64,000 bases of DNA from positions 11,846,032 through 11,910,031 of the forward strand of contig NC_086256.1 of assembly GCF_021018805.1 (NCBI RefSeq). Direction: 5' to 3'. Position numbers and translations under genes: made by a program. Below the pieces are notes generated by a model. The model saw nothing but the letters and a program-made list of their open reading frames with translations. It was not told the origin of the DNA and ran no database searches. This stretch comes from Prinia subflava (lineage: Eukaryota > Chordata > Aves > Passeriformes > Cisticolidae). The stretch's first letter is position 1, and each line of letters starts with the position of its first letter. This document shows positions 36,708 through 48,888 of this stretch, one piece after another.

Positions 36708-37985
36708 GAACTGTGCAGTTTATCAATCCCTGTTTGAAAATACAAAATGATTTGCAAATACATCAGAATTTTAATTATTTTATCGATGTGAATTCAGGGT
36801 GCTCTGCACAACTATTCTGACCTGAGTCTTTCCTTTGCAAAGGAAGGTTTCTAATAGAAATGAAGGTAAACCCCAACTTTTGACAACAGCAATTTAAAAC
36901 ATTTAATTTACATATAGAAATTACTGTGAGGAGAGTGTCAAGGTGATATATTTATACAGAAATTTTATGAAAATTAGGTAATTTTTATTGTACATACACT
37001 TTGATACCAATATTTTGAAAAGTGTTAGACATATGCAACAAGGAGTTTGGATTATTGTATATGTTTAGAGAGGTTTATAAAGTTGTTGAGAAATCCCCTA
37101 GCTTCATACTGCAGTTCCCTGGTTTGCTGCTGTCCCTGTGTATTAACTTAAAGCCTTAGGTTTTGTTACAGTTTGGCCTGGACATTGTTTTTACTGTAGG
37201 CAAAGCTGGGAAGAAGCTACCCTGTTTCTTTAGAACCCAAATTCAGGGAAAAAAAATCCTCTGAAACATGAAAACTAAGATCTTTGGATGAGAAAACTTT
37301 GCTTGCATTTGAGTCATCATATGCTCTGTCTGGGTTATTACTGAGGTAAGTAGAGTAGAAATGCTTAAACCAGGAAGCTGCTGCTTTTTTCAGATGCCAT
37401 ATTACTGCAATAAGAACTGCATAGGAAGAAATAAATGTTAATTTTTATTTATGTTAATGCATTTGAATAATATCTGTGATTTGGCACTGGAGACGACAGT
37501 GTATCACTAAGTGCTTAATTGATCTTTGCATATGCTGAATGATTTCTTGAGATCCTGTGGAGTTCCCCTCTTGTCTGTGCGTTTTTTCAACATGGCAACA
37601 CAAGAGAGATATTGAAGGTGTTCAAACCCAAAAGATATTATTGTAAAATCACAAGGAATTGTAATTTGGATGACAATGCATGCCTAGACCCTGACAAATA
37701 TGTTAAACTAATCTTAGATGTTAGGATTTCCAATTATATTGTACATAAATGTTTATTTTAACTACTAATTTTTTACTAATAAATCTGAGATTATTGCAAA
37801 TGAAATTGAACAAGAATGTGGGTTCTGACCTGGGAAACTGTCATAGCTTTTTAGTATTTTTATATTTGCATAAGAATATAAAATAATGTTTGCTACAAAA
37901 GTTTCTTTCTAAATTGCTATCTGAAGAAAATATCTTTCACTGAATTGCAGAGATCTCTTAAAAATAAAGATTATGCCAATACTTT
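36708..37985 (+). other. GIPC2: GIPC2 3' UTR (probable)
   Basis: AT-rich non-coding sequence after the stop. AATAAA signals at 37430, 37778 and 37963 are candidate cleavage signals; the last two give a 3' UTR of about 1.1-1.3 kb. Further AATAAA motifs (for example 38813) mean a longer form cannot be excluded. Confidence 0.6.
37778..37968 (+). terminator. Poly(A) signals of GIPC2
   Basis: AATAAA at 37778-37783 and 37963-37968, downstream of the GIPC2 stop in T-rich sequence. They are the likeliest 3' processing sites; an upstream AATAAA at 37430 is an alternative. Confidence 0.5.
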
Positions 37986-40900
37986 TACACGTTCTATGTT
38001 TTTTTGTCTAAAACCATGACACTGTGAAGTATCATTGAGAGAACAGGTTCTTATTCTCTTTACTAGGTTATTGAGGAAGGATTCTAAACTCCACTTCAGC
38101 AAATTTCTGTAAAACTTGGAAATAAAATTAAAGAAATTGTAAGGAGGTGGTAAAATTTTGTACATCCCATTGCTCATTTGAGCCCTCAAGGATCTATTAC
38201 TTTGCAAAAGAAGTTTGAGCATTTCTTCTTTTTCAATAATTGCAAGTCTAAGCCCACAATCTTCTGTTGCAGTTGAGCACACTCTCTGTCTTTGACAGGG
38301 TTATTGTAGCTGATTTACTCATGGTAATGAGGGGTTAAAGTGTTGTGGGCCATATAATTTCTTCTTTAAACTTCTAGGTTAAAAGCAAAAAGGAAATGCC
38401 AAGAATTCCTTGTCGGTTTCAAATCATAACACTAAAATGTCAAATTTTGTGGAAGTGTTTATGTACACTAGTGTTAGTTACCAACACACCACTGATTATA
38501 AAATACGTTAAAATGAAGAATTCCTTTTAAAAAAGAGAAAAAGTACTATGGATAATGCACAAAGTGTTGCCTGTATCAGATAACCTCTTGTGTATTGGCA
38601 ATTCATTTTGTTTTGAGAAATTAATGTTGTTCAATCACTTTATACTCAGGGGATAATTTGTCTCATTACACTGATAAAGTAGTAAGATAAAAATAATCTC
38701 TGAAGCTCTAATTCCACAGAGAGCTGCCTCTTGTCAGAGTGGCCTGTTTTTGTGGAGTTTATTTCAGGCCCAAGACTTAAACAGTGATTGCAATTTTACT
38801 AGCATTTACTCCAATAAAGCATGTCAATATATCTTACTTTTTCTGTGTTCTCAAAGCATTCACTATTTCCAGCACAAAAGACAGGTAATCACTACCTAAT
38901 TTGGTAGATTATTTGCATTTTCCAGCCATGCACGAATAAATTGTCACATGAAAATCACACTTCCTTATAAAGCATGATAAATACTTCTCTTTGTAATGAT
39001 TTGTGTAGTAAATTAATGTTGTTTTCCTAATAAAATACTGCCTTTAAAACCTAGTCAGTAATGACACTAATGCCTTTGGATACTTTGTACAGTGAAAATG
39101 TCATTAAATGTCACTACAAAAATCTCCCAGGTTAATTAGACATGCTAATTCTTAGACATCACTTCTATTTAAGTGCTGATCAGAGTGGGACTGTAAACAT
39201 CTTGTTAGTGTGTGTTGCATGTGGAGGTGGATGTTGGTGAATAGTCCACTCAAAATCTGAGGTGGAGTGGCACAAAACAGTAACTCAGCCCAAATGCTGT
39301 TCTAAAACTAATTCTGATTAGTTCTGATTCCTTACTTTTATAATTTGGTGCAGAGCCAGCAGAGCTGACAGACTGATGCAATTTGTGCCTTTGCTTCCAG
39401 ACTTACTGCTGTGTTCAAGACAATGGAAAACACACCGCTATTTTTTTCTATTTTTGTAGAGTCTTCAGGTAGTCTTTAGGTGCAACAAGGGGATTTAAAT
39501 CTGGTGTTCATAAAGTTCTGCGCTCATAATCTTAAAAATATGATGAGCAATGAATATTTTACACTTTTAAAGGAACAAATTTTGCAAATTACAGATACAT
39601 CTTTTATGACACCTTTAATATGCCAAATTATGCTTCAGTTAAACCTGATTTTATGCAACCCTGTTCACACAGCTGATATTCAAAGAGCTATTAATATAAT
39701 TAGTCTATTTAGGAAAATCTCGTCTGCTATTCAGATCTGAATAATGCATATTCTCTTATTCTGTATATTATTTTCATCACAATTTGTCCAATTTCTCTTT
39801 TCTTTGAGATAAATGTAGTATAAAGCTTTAAAAACACTGTTTTTTTGTGAATTTAAGAGTGCAATATTAATGTTAAAATTAAGCTAATTTCTAATATTTT
39901 GTTAGATTTTTTTATTCCTTCTTTTTAATGAGAACTTGTGCTACTTTTCAAATTAAATACTGTTTTTGACAAAAACAGCTCTCAGAATGTCTCTTCCAAA
40001 GTCTGAGTATTGTAGCAAGATGATATATTACACTTTTTAGTTTTCCTTTTTTTTTTTTTTTTTTTTTCCGGGAGGTATTTCAGAACAATTAGAAATCAGG
40101 GCATTGACTCTTTCCCCTTTTAAAAACTAAGGCATCTTTGCTATGAATTTCAGAACTTAACACTAGCAAAAAGAACTGAATCTGAAATGTATATTCAGTA
40201 TTGTTTTCCTTTCCAATTGTCTGACTCACTGTGTTTGTAAAGCATTTTGCATTTAGATGTTATGCATTGAAAGATCTCTGATTTGGTTTATGAAAATATG
40301 AACAAATATATGGACTTGTAAGTCAAAGAGAAAAAATCCTCAATGTTTGGTGAGGATACTTGTAACTAGTAACAACTTTGGGTAAAAACTATGCAGCCTG
40401 CAGTACAGACTTTGTCCTCAGAAAAAGTATGTTTAATGTGGGGGATTAAGGCATTGACAACTAAAATAGATTGAGACTGCATAAATGTACAGAAAATATC
40501 TTTTTTCCCCCTATAGAAAGATACACTGGCATTAAATAGAGCACAGTGTCTAAGTACAACAACCAAGAGTCTGTAGATTGAACAGAAGCAATCTCCTGGT
40601 ATATTGATATTGTCTTTATTGCTCCTCTTCTGTTGCTTGTAAACAGAGAGGTTGTGAGAGGTTTTTTCAGTTTTCTTTAATGGCACCCTCTACCTAAATC
40701 TCTATTGCAATGTCTGAGCTCTTTCAGAAAAATGTAGCTGTTGGTTTTGTTCCTGAATCATTCTTTTCTGGTGTTCTCGCAGTCCCTTGAGAACTAATGC
40801 AGATTTTCAAGTTGTCATAAACTAATTTTACTATAGTGTTTGAAAGAGGGGAAAAACCAGGGAGAAGGAAACATCTGCTTTTGTTTGAAATGAAGAGGTG

Positions 40901-43900
40901 TCTGGCAGGTCGGACTAGAGGCAGTTCAGTGGAAATCCCTGACAGAGGGTTAGTGTGGATGTTCTTTGCTGTGGTTCTTTGCATGTTTGCCAAGGAACTC
41001 TCTTGCCCTGCCATGCTTGATAGGAATGTGGGCTCCTGAATGTAGTATAGAAATTATCTCCTAATGAGTTTTGTAAGCCTGCATGTTTTATCTTGGATAT
41101 TAACTGTGATTTTTTTTCTCCATGGAGTGAGATAGGCTTGTCCAAACCTAAAGGTTGTGAACAAAGGTCCCCAAAGCTTTTCTGTGTTTCTCCATTCTGT
41201 TTTCTAACCACTGCATGTCAGAACTTTTCACATAGGCAGAAAGAATTAAAATCAGATTCACTCTAATATTTAAGAATTTGATTACTAAATTTGCTTTATG
41301 TTGACTTGCTTGTTTCCTGTTTTCTTTTGGGATGAATAATAAATATTTTATTGTATTTTTTTTAGCATGAACTGCATTAACTATATGAAAGAAATAAGGT
41401 GTTTGAATTTCAGATGAGCTCTAACTGGAGAAACGGTATCTAATAATGCAAGTTTCTGCTTAGTAAGAAGATTGTTTTCCCAAATTTTTTTGTGCTTTTA
41501 ACAGTGAAATAATGGTGAACAGTCAGGGAGAAGACCTCTCAGTTTAGTGGAAAAGGCTTTTGATGACAGACTTACAGTTACAAGTTGTGCTTGTAACACA
41601 GATGACCTGTGAACAATTTGTGCAATCCTTTCACTTGACAGCTCTTCTAGTAAAGGCACAAATTTATACTTTATATATATAAAAACCCTCTCTGGCTTGA
41701 AATGGGAAGACAAACATGGTAAATCCATTGCTAGTCACAGTCTCCAGGCATTCATATCATAGTAGTGAAATCTCTTTTAAAACCCTTCACACATACTTTC
41801 CAAACATACTTATTTTTACGATGTGGATTTTGTTTCCAATGAGTGTTTTAACAGATAATTTTACTTGCTGAGCTTAAGTTTTCTTAAGTTTTGAAACCAG
41901 TAAGCCCTTTTTGAAGCATCTTGAAGTAAACTAAATTTTAATTTTGAAATACAGAAACTGATCAACAGAATGACATAAATCTCAGCTCTGTTGGTTAACC
42001 TTGTCTTTTCTGTGTCAACAAACTAAAATTGTGTGTTGTTTCACGATTGATATGTTTTCATTATCTATAAAGGAAAACAGAAAAGAAAGGGATCAACTGT
42101 GATCAGAATAAAAGTTATAGTTACAAGTGTGACCTCTTTCCAGTAGCAGCAGCATTGTGAATTGAGGTGAAGCTCTAGATAAATGTGCTATAACTACTTT
42201 CTCCTTTGGTAAGGAATAAGCTAATATCTTTCAATGTCAAGGGTAGGTAAATATAGCTTTAACATTACTTGTCTGTTAGAACTCCGTGCTACCAACTGAA
42301 TGTGCTGTTTTCTTGGCAGGGTTCTTGGTCAGAATTGCTGCAGGGAAAAGGTTCATGAAACTCAGCTCAGATTGGTGGTTTGGCTCATAATGTCCAAGGC
42401 AGATTATACATTGCCTGTGAGGGAACCAGCTCTTTTCTCGAGCTGTGCTAATTGTCAAACTGTTGAACTAGCAAATTTACCAGAAGACTTTCTCAAGAAT
42501 TGACCTGGGGGGTGATTTCTTTTTAAAGAAGCCAAAGAAAGACCATGGCACAAAAAGCTGAGGACACAAACTGGGAAAGATGACATGACTAAAAAGAATG
42601 GTGGGATATTGTCCAACAAGAGGACCTTTAAAACTTGACTAATAGTATTTTAATAGTTTCAAATGAAAGGTCATAACTTCAAATTTTCAGGGACTGAGGG
42701 AAGTTCTTAATTTGAGATGCTACATGAAAAATACTTTGATGCACTAGTCATTCATTGAATGACTGTAACCCACCAGAGGGCTGCATCTGGGAAAAAATTA
42801 CTGGTGTGCACCACAGGAAGGAAGACCGGGAGAAACTAGGAGGTAATGTTGCAACCCAGAGAATGGTGAGATTTTTATTTTCAACCCTGTCCTCAGTGCA
42901 GGCTTCTCCTGTTGTTGAAACATTGGACAGATTTGGAAAAAAGGCTTAATAAAATGATCATGAGAATCTTTAAATGTCAAACATCCTTTGGTACAGCTAA
43001 AAATGTTTGTTAGGGTGGCAAAAATCATGGAGAGAGGAGTTCTTCAAGCAAACCAACTGCACTGCCAAGAATACAGGTGTGGCTACAAGCTGCCTTCAGT
43101 CTGGAAACACTAAGGAGGATTTCTAACACAAATGGAACTGTACAAGGGAAGGGTATGGGGACAAAAACCAGGCTGATTTTAGGGCAGAACTTTAAACTTT
43201 ATGAAGAGAGGCTGTATGAAATGGTTGCCGGACCAAGGTGTGAATCCCCAGTAGGTTCCTTTTGGTCCCAAGACTTATTTTTTCTGTGTTTAATTGCCGG
43301 GTGTTTTGAACTCTCACAGTTTGCATTTAAATGTAGATGGATTTGGGAAAGGCAGGTAGCATTGTAGAGAATTTTTTAAAACTGCAATGAAGGAACTTGC
43401 CTTTTTGACTGAAATGCAATGTCAAAGCCCTCCTGAGGTCTCTCATCAGGGTAGGTGGTTTTGGATATTGCTGCTCCAAAGGTGCAGAGGGACATGGCTT
43501 TTCTTATGTGTGCTAAATGTATGGAAGCTGTGTCAGGGGAAATGTCTCTGGAATGCTAAGCTTGCTGCTGGAAGTCAAGATTCATTTTCATCAACAGCTT
43601 TCCTTTGGTGTTTGAAGACGGATCCTGGTTTTTGTGTGGATTTGGCGTGCTACACTAGGTTTTCTATCTTTGAACTGTGTTTAAAGCCATCACTACAACT
43701 TTTGAATGTGGGAAAGGAAGCTGCCAAGGTTCCATCCTATTCGCAGGAACAGGTGAGAGAAGTTCTAGTCTTCAGTTAGAATTAGGTGTAGGCACTGAGT
43801 TGCCCAGGACACAGGAGGGGCAGAGCTAAGTTCTGGTTATCTTCTAGTTATGCTTGGATGAAGAAAGGGTGCAAATCTGTGGGTTATGCTGCAGACTGTT

Positions 43901-46900
43901 TCTTGGGACAGTATTGTCTCCATTCTCTAGATTTCTAGTCCCTAGTAAATAAAAAAATGCCTGCAATTTGTATCCTGCTAAACTCACAACAATACACTCT
44001 CCTCCTGTATTTCTGGCCTTTCAAATTTGTGGTTAGTCTCTTGAATGATCAGGGGAAAAGAGATTAGCAAATAGCTTTGGCATTAATCTGTATTCAGCTC
44101 TGTGTTGAACATCCATTATTTTTATGATTATAATAAACTGAATAGCAGTGTAACAGCTGCCTTGGGTTTTCAATTAAATGCATTAATACATATGCAAGAA
44201 AATAGCCTGTCTCAATAGTATTTATAGGGAAAAGAATATTTTTCAAGATTTGTGGCAAATCATTATTATGCCTTTTTTTTAATATGACATTTGGAAATAT
44301 GAGAGTGGAATTGCAGGCATGCTGCTTTATTACTTGCAAGTGGAATGTGTGATAATCAGCCCTTTGCAACGCTTCTTAATGACGACAATTTTCAATGCAT
44401 AAAAGTCAGGCTGTATAACTTGATGAACAAGTCTGGAGTCAGTGCCTGGTTTAGTAAGAACATGGTTAATGCCTGCAAAAAGGTCCTAAATGTGTATTTA
44501 CAGAATTTGCAGAATTATATGTAAAAGAAATTTTGATGGCATGAGTGAAGTGTGTAAAATCCTGTTTTATTGTGATGGTTTGAGAGCTGGAGGCATTTGC
44601 TTCCCTCATTGTTTCCAAACTGCTTTTTCCAGCATGCTTTGTTTTCTTCATCTTTGCTCCATGTTGGAATGATGCCTTTGACAGTTTTGTTTGCTTACAG
44701 CTTTCATTCTTCTCCTTTGTGCCTGTTAGCTTTGCCAAACAACACTGGAAAATAAGGGAGTCACTTTTCCACCCAGCTCAGCTTTTGTCAGACTGCAGTC
44801 CAGCTCATTCTTCTATTCTTTCCAGCTGTATCTTGCATTTGGGGCCTCATGTTCCTGCCTATGAGTCCAAAAGAATGGTCTTATCACACTCTTTTTACAG
44901 ATGTTTTTCCTTATTGTGTGAGTAATAGACTGCCTGGTGTCTCTAATATTTCCACCGTAACAAATGCAATGGCAAAAGTCACCTTGACTTTGTAGCATAC
45001 AAGTTGACTGATTAAAAAAACCCCCACAAAACTACCATCCTGCCATATTATTTACTTCAGTTCTATAACAAGTAGGAGTTCAAGAAGTTTTCTAAATCCT
45101 CATTCCCTTATCCAGAGCCACTAATAAAGCCCAACAGGTACTAAGCTCACTGGGATTGGTATGAGACAAGTGTAACGTGCGTAGTTCAGTCATTTCACTC
45201 GCAGCACTGAACTCTTTTGATTGAATTGTTTCACTGCAGAAGGATTTTAATCCTCTATTAGTAAGAACACCCAAATAAAATAATGAATAACCTTGAGCCA
45301 GTTGGACTGTGAACTTGCAGGATTGCCATCTTTCTTCCCAATGCCATTCTATCTCCCATGATCTCATACCCAAGATTCCTGGGTCTTGCTCTTTACCAAA
45401 TTTGTGTTTGCTAATTTACACAGAAACAGAGGCGGGTAAGAGAAATTTTTGAGTATTGGTTTGTTGCAAGGGACTCTGATCTGCATAAACAGTTCTCAAA
45501 ACAGTACCATCAAATCATCATAGAAAGTTCTTTAGAATCCAGGGCAACTGGCTCTAAAGCCTTAAAAACCCAGCAGAAATTATTTATACCTGACACTGTC
45601 ACTGTGTAGATAGAAAACAAGTCCTGGGATACATCTATGTGGACAGACAGTGCAGATTTCATGAATTTAAGAAGTTTATTTTCTGCAGCCCATCACTGTG
45701 AATGATTTATAATGGGGTCATGACTGATGAGAGGGTTAAGTAAGGAGAAAAAATATTTCTACTTACATACTTTATTTTATGAACAGGAATGTATTTACTT
45801 TGTCTGGAAAAGGGATTCTTTATTGAGTGCAGTTAATAAACCTGGATTTTCATATCAGGTTTTCACTGTCTGAGGAAGTACATAAATCTAGTCTCAAGCA
45901 TCTGTCCTGAAAAGCTCCTCATCTAGGCAAAGACTAGCTAAGTGTAGACCAAGTCATGTTTATGATCAACTCTTAGTAGGATTTACAAGAAAAAAAGGTT
46001 TTATATTTGCTTACAAGCATGTGGGGACAAAGACATGAGCTCTGCTTTGTCAGAGTCCATGGAGAAGCCATGGATATCCTTCCAGGGAAGGATTTCTCCT
46101 GGAAAATGTGGAATGACACTTCTCTTGTCAAGATTAAAACAAGATTTTCAGCAGTTTTTGCTTCCTGCTCCTTCCCTTGGGTTAATTCCAACCAGCTTCT
46201 TGCAATTATCTCCCCATTATGTTCATGTGGGATGGGAGTTTAAAAGATGACATCACTCAGACACATATTGTGGATATGTATGACTAATCAGTAGTTAACA
46301 ATGCAACAATTAATTCCTCTGTGGCATTTTATTTGTCACTTAAAAATATTCCTTTGACTCACAGAGTAACTCATACCCTGCAGGAAAAAAAATCTCAGCT
46401 CATTAGAGCTGATCTGCAGTTATCACTTGGCTGGTCTCTCCACTGACGTCACTGGGCCTCATTTATTTTAACCTTGATCTGAGATCTCACCTCTCTTTTT
46501 TATTTTTTATGTCCTTTTATTTGCAGTGGAATGTCTGTCTTGCTTCCAGGCAGAGCAAAGGAATAAAAAAGTATTATTAAAAGGAAATAAAAAAGTTAAA
46601 AAGAAAAAAAAAAAAAAGGCCTTTATTCTTTCTTCAGCAAGCCTGTGTGAAGAAGTACAAAAATGGCTAAAACAAGATATGCCCCCATGTGAAGGTTTCC
46701 TCTGAGCTCTAGGCTCAGTGCAAGAAGCATTAATGTTTTCCACAGTGTCCTCATTTGCACTTTCTTACTTTTCCTTGAGATCAGTCCTGCTTGTAGTTTC
46801 TCTGTAGATTTACTTATTTTTTGGGAGTTCATCCCCACAAGAATAAAATTTTTTACCTCTTTGCCTGAATCTATTTTCAGCATGGCTCACGAAACTGAGA

Positions 46901-48213
46901 AGCCAATGACATCTGTTTTTCTGAAGAAAAAAAGACATCTCAAGTCTTCTCAACCAGGTTATTCTGCACAATCTGCACAGATCTTTTGGAGTACTTTTTT
47001 CATTTTTATTCTTAATGAGAGTTCCAAATGATGTGGTTTTGGCTGTCATGTGGCCTGAAAGCATGAGGTTACATTATAAGGTCTTGTTCTATAGGAAATC
47101 TTGTTATACATTCATTATTCTACACAGGCAGGTGAGGCAGTGAATAGTCTATTAACAATCTCACAGAGGCAAGCAGGAGGAGTCAGAGGCAAAGCAACTT
47201 TTACTCTATGGAGATAAAACATGATTTTTTACTGCCAAATTATTAACATATTTCTAGAAATATGAAAGCAAAATAGATTATAAATGTTAAGGCAGCAGAA
47301 TATTTAAAATGCATGCAGGTAACTACTGTGTACAGTCAGTGAAATTCTGTATTCTTAAGAGACAATACCTATTTGGAAAGATGTCTGAAACATGCTTAAG
47401 TGGTGGAGTGCACCCTGTCTGAAATATAAATAGTTGAAATATTTATGGTTAAGCTAGATTTATTCCTTTGAGAAAGCTGGTCTAATACATTTTGGAGTTT
47501 TTCTTTAAGCTGAAAAATCTGACTTGTCCAAATGGAATCTTTTCTTAACCCGTTTGATTCAGTTTGATAGCTGAAGATATTCTGTGTTACAGGGAGTATG
47601 GCACTCCTTCAGCCAGAGAACAGCAAATCCACTTCATTGCAAAAAGGTGCAGTCAGAGCAATGTGATGACTTTCAGTCACTTTTGAAAGCTGGGCAGTTT
47701 TAACCTCTTGCATAACACCTTTGTACTGGTCTGGTAATTTCCACATCAATCTTGTAATTTTTGTCTGAGATGTTAGCATACCTCTGAAATGTGTGGATAG
47801 GAATATAAAGGGCTTCAGGAGAGGCAGGGTCTATTATGTTGCCAGGTAAAGTGCTCCAATGGGTGAATATTCTTAAGCTGAAAAATACCTCAAACAAGAG
47901 AAGTGCCGTTTCTTGACTAAAACATTCAAGGAGCTCTTTCTGTTATGAGAAAAATCTTCCCCAGTTTGATCTTCCCACGTAAGCTGATATGAGTCTTATG
48001 ATTTAAAGCTGATAGGGCTTCTGCTGTTTTGGTGCCTTACATTTATGTATCTGTGTAATTACACTCCTGTATCCCAGAAGTATTTCCCATAATTACAGAA
48101 TATACAGAAGTATATCCCACAATTACAGCTCCTTTTAACAGAACATGTGAATGGAATGTTTTTTACCTGCACCTGTTGTGGTTATAGTATGCCTTCGTTC
48201 TTGACCAGAACAA
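37986..48213. other. Gene-poor flank, first part
   Basis: AT-rich sequence downstream of GIPC2. Homopolymer tracts occur at 40047-40067 (T) and 46603-46617 (A), and a full CRE octamer at 46444-46451. A short 30-bp tandem duplication lies at 48075-48128. No coding exon is recognised. Open frames at 43077-43367 and 43387-43779 match no family I know. Confidence 0.6.
48075..48128. repeat. 30-bp imperfect tandem duplication
   Basis: CAGAAGTATTTCCCATAATT is followed 30 bp later by a near copy, CAGAAGTATATCCCACAATT. It lies about 90 bp from a CR1 insertion and is probably a simple replication-slippage product. Confidence 0.75.
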
Positions 48214-48888
48214 GATCACAGAATCACTAGGTTGGAAGAGACCTTCAAGATCATCAAGCCCAACCCATGCCTAACACCTCCTCATCAACTAAACCACGGC
48301 ACCGAGTGCCACATCCAGTCTTTTTGTAAACATGTTCAGGGACTGTGACTTCACCACCTCCCCGGGCAGACCATGCCAATACTTTTTTTGTTCTTTCTGT
48401 AAAAAAGTTTTTCCTAATATCCAGCCTATTTTTCCCTTGATGCAGCTTGAGACTGTGTCCTCTCCTTCTGTCAGTTGTTGCCTGGGAGAAGAGACCAACC
48501 CCCACCTGACTACAGCCACCTTTCAGGAGGCTGTAGAGAGTGATAAGGTCACCTCTGAGTCTCCTTTTCTCCAGGCTGAACACCCCCAGCTCCCTCAGTC
48601 ATTCCTCACAGGGTTTGTGTTCCAAGCCCCTCATCAGCCTCGTTGCCTCCTCTGGATGCACTCAAGTGTCTCAATGTCCTTCCTAAACTGAGGGGCCAGA
48701 ACTGGACACAGCACTCGAGGTGTGCCCTCACCAGTGCCCAGGACAGGGCAAGAATGACCTCCCTGCTCCTGCTGGCCACACCGTTCCTGATCCAGGCCAG
48801 GTGCCTTGGCCTTCTTGGCCACCAGGGCACACTGCTGGCTCATGTTCAGCTGTGTCACCAGTACCCCATGTCCCTTTCTGCCTGGGCA
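48214..48888 (-). mobile_element. CR1 LINE fragment, minus strand
   Basis: On the + strand it starts with ATCACAGAATCACTAGGTTGG, the reverse complement of a CR1 3' end. It runs without large gaps through AAAGTTTTTCCTAATATCCA, CTGGGAGAAGAGACC and CTGGCCACA to TGTCCCTTTCTGCCTGGGC. It is the best-preserved CR1 copy in the window: about 675 bp, truncated at its 5' end as usual. Stop-poor frames across it are by-products of CR1 composition. Confidence 0.93.

Noticed and set aside
40047..40067. 21-base T run as the tail of a minus-strand processed pseudogene
   Set aside because: No gene-like sequence or target-site duplication is recognisable beside it.
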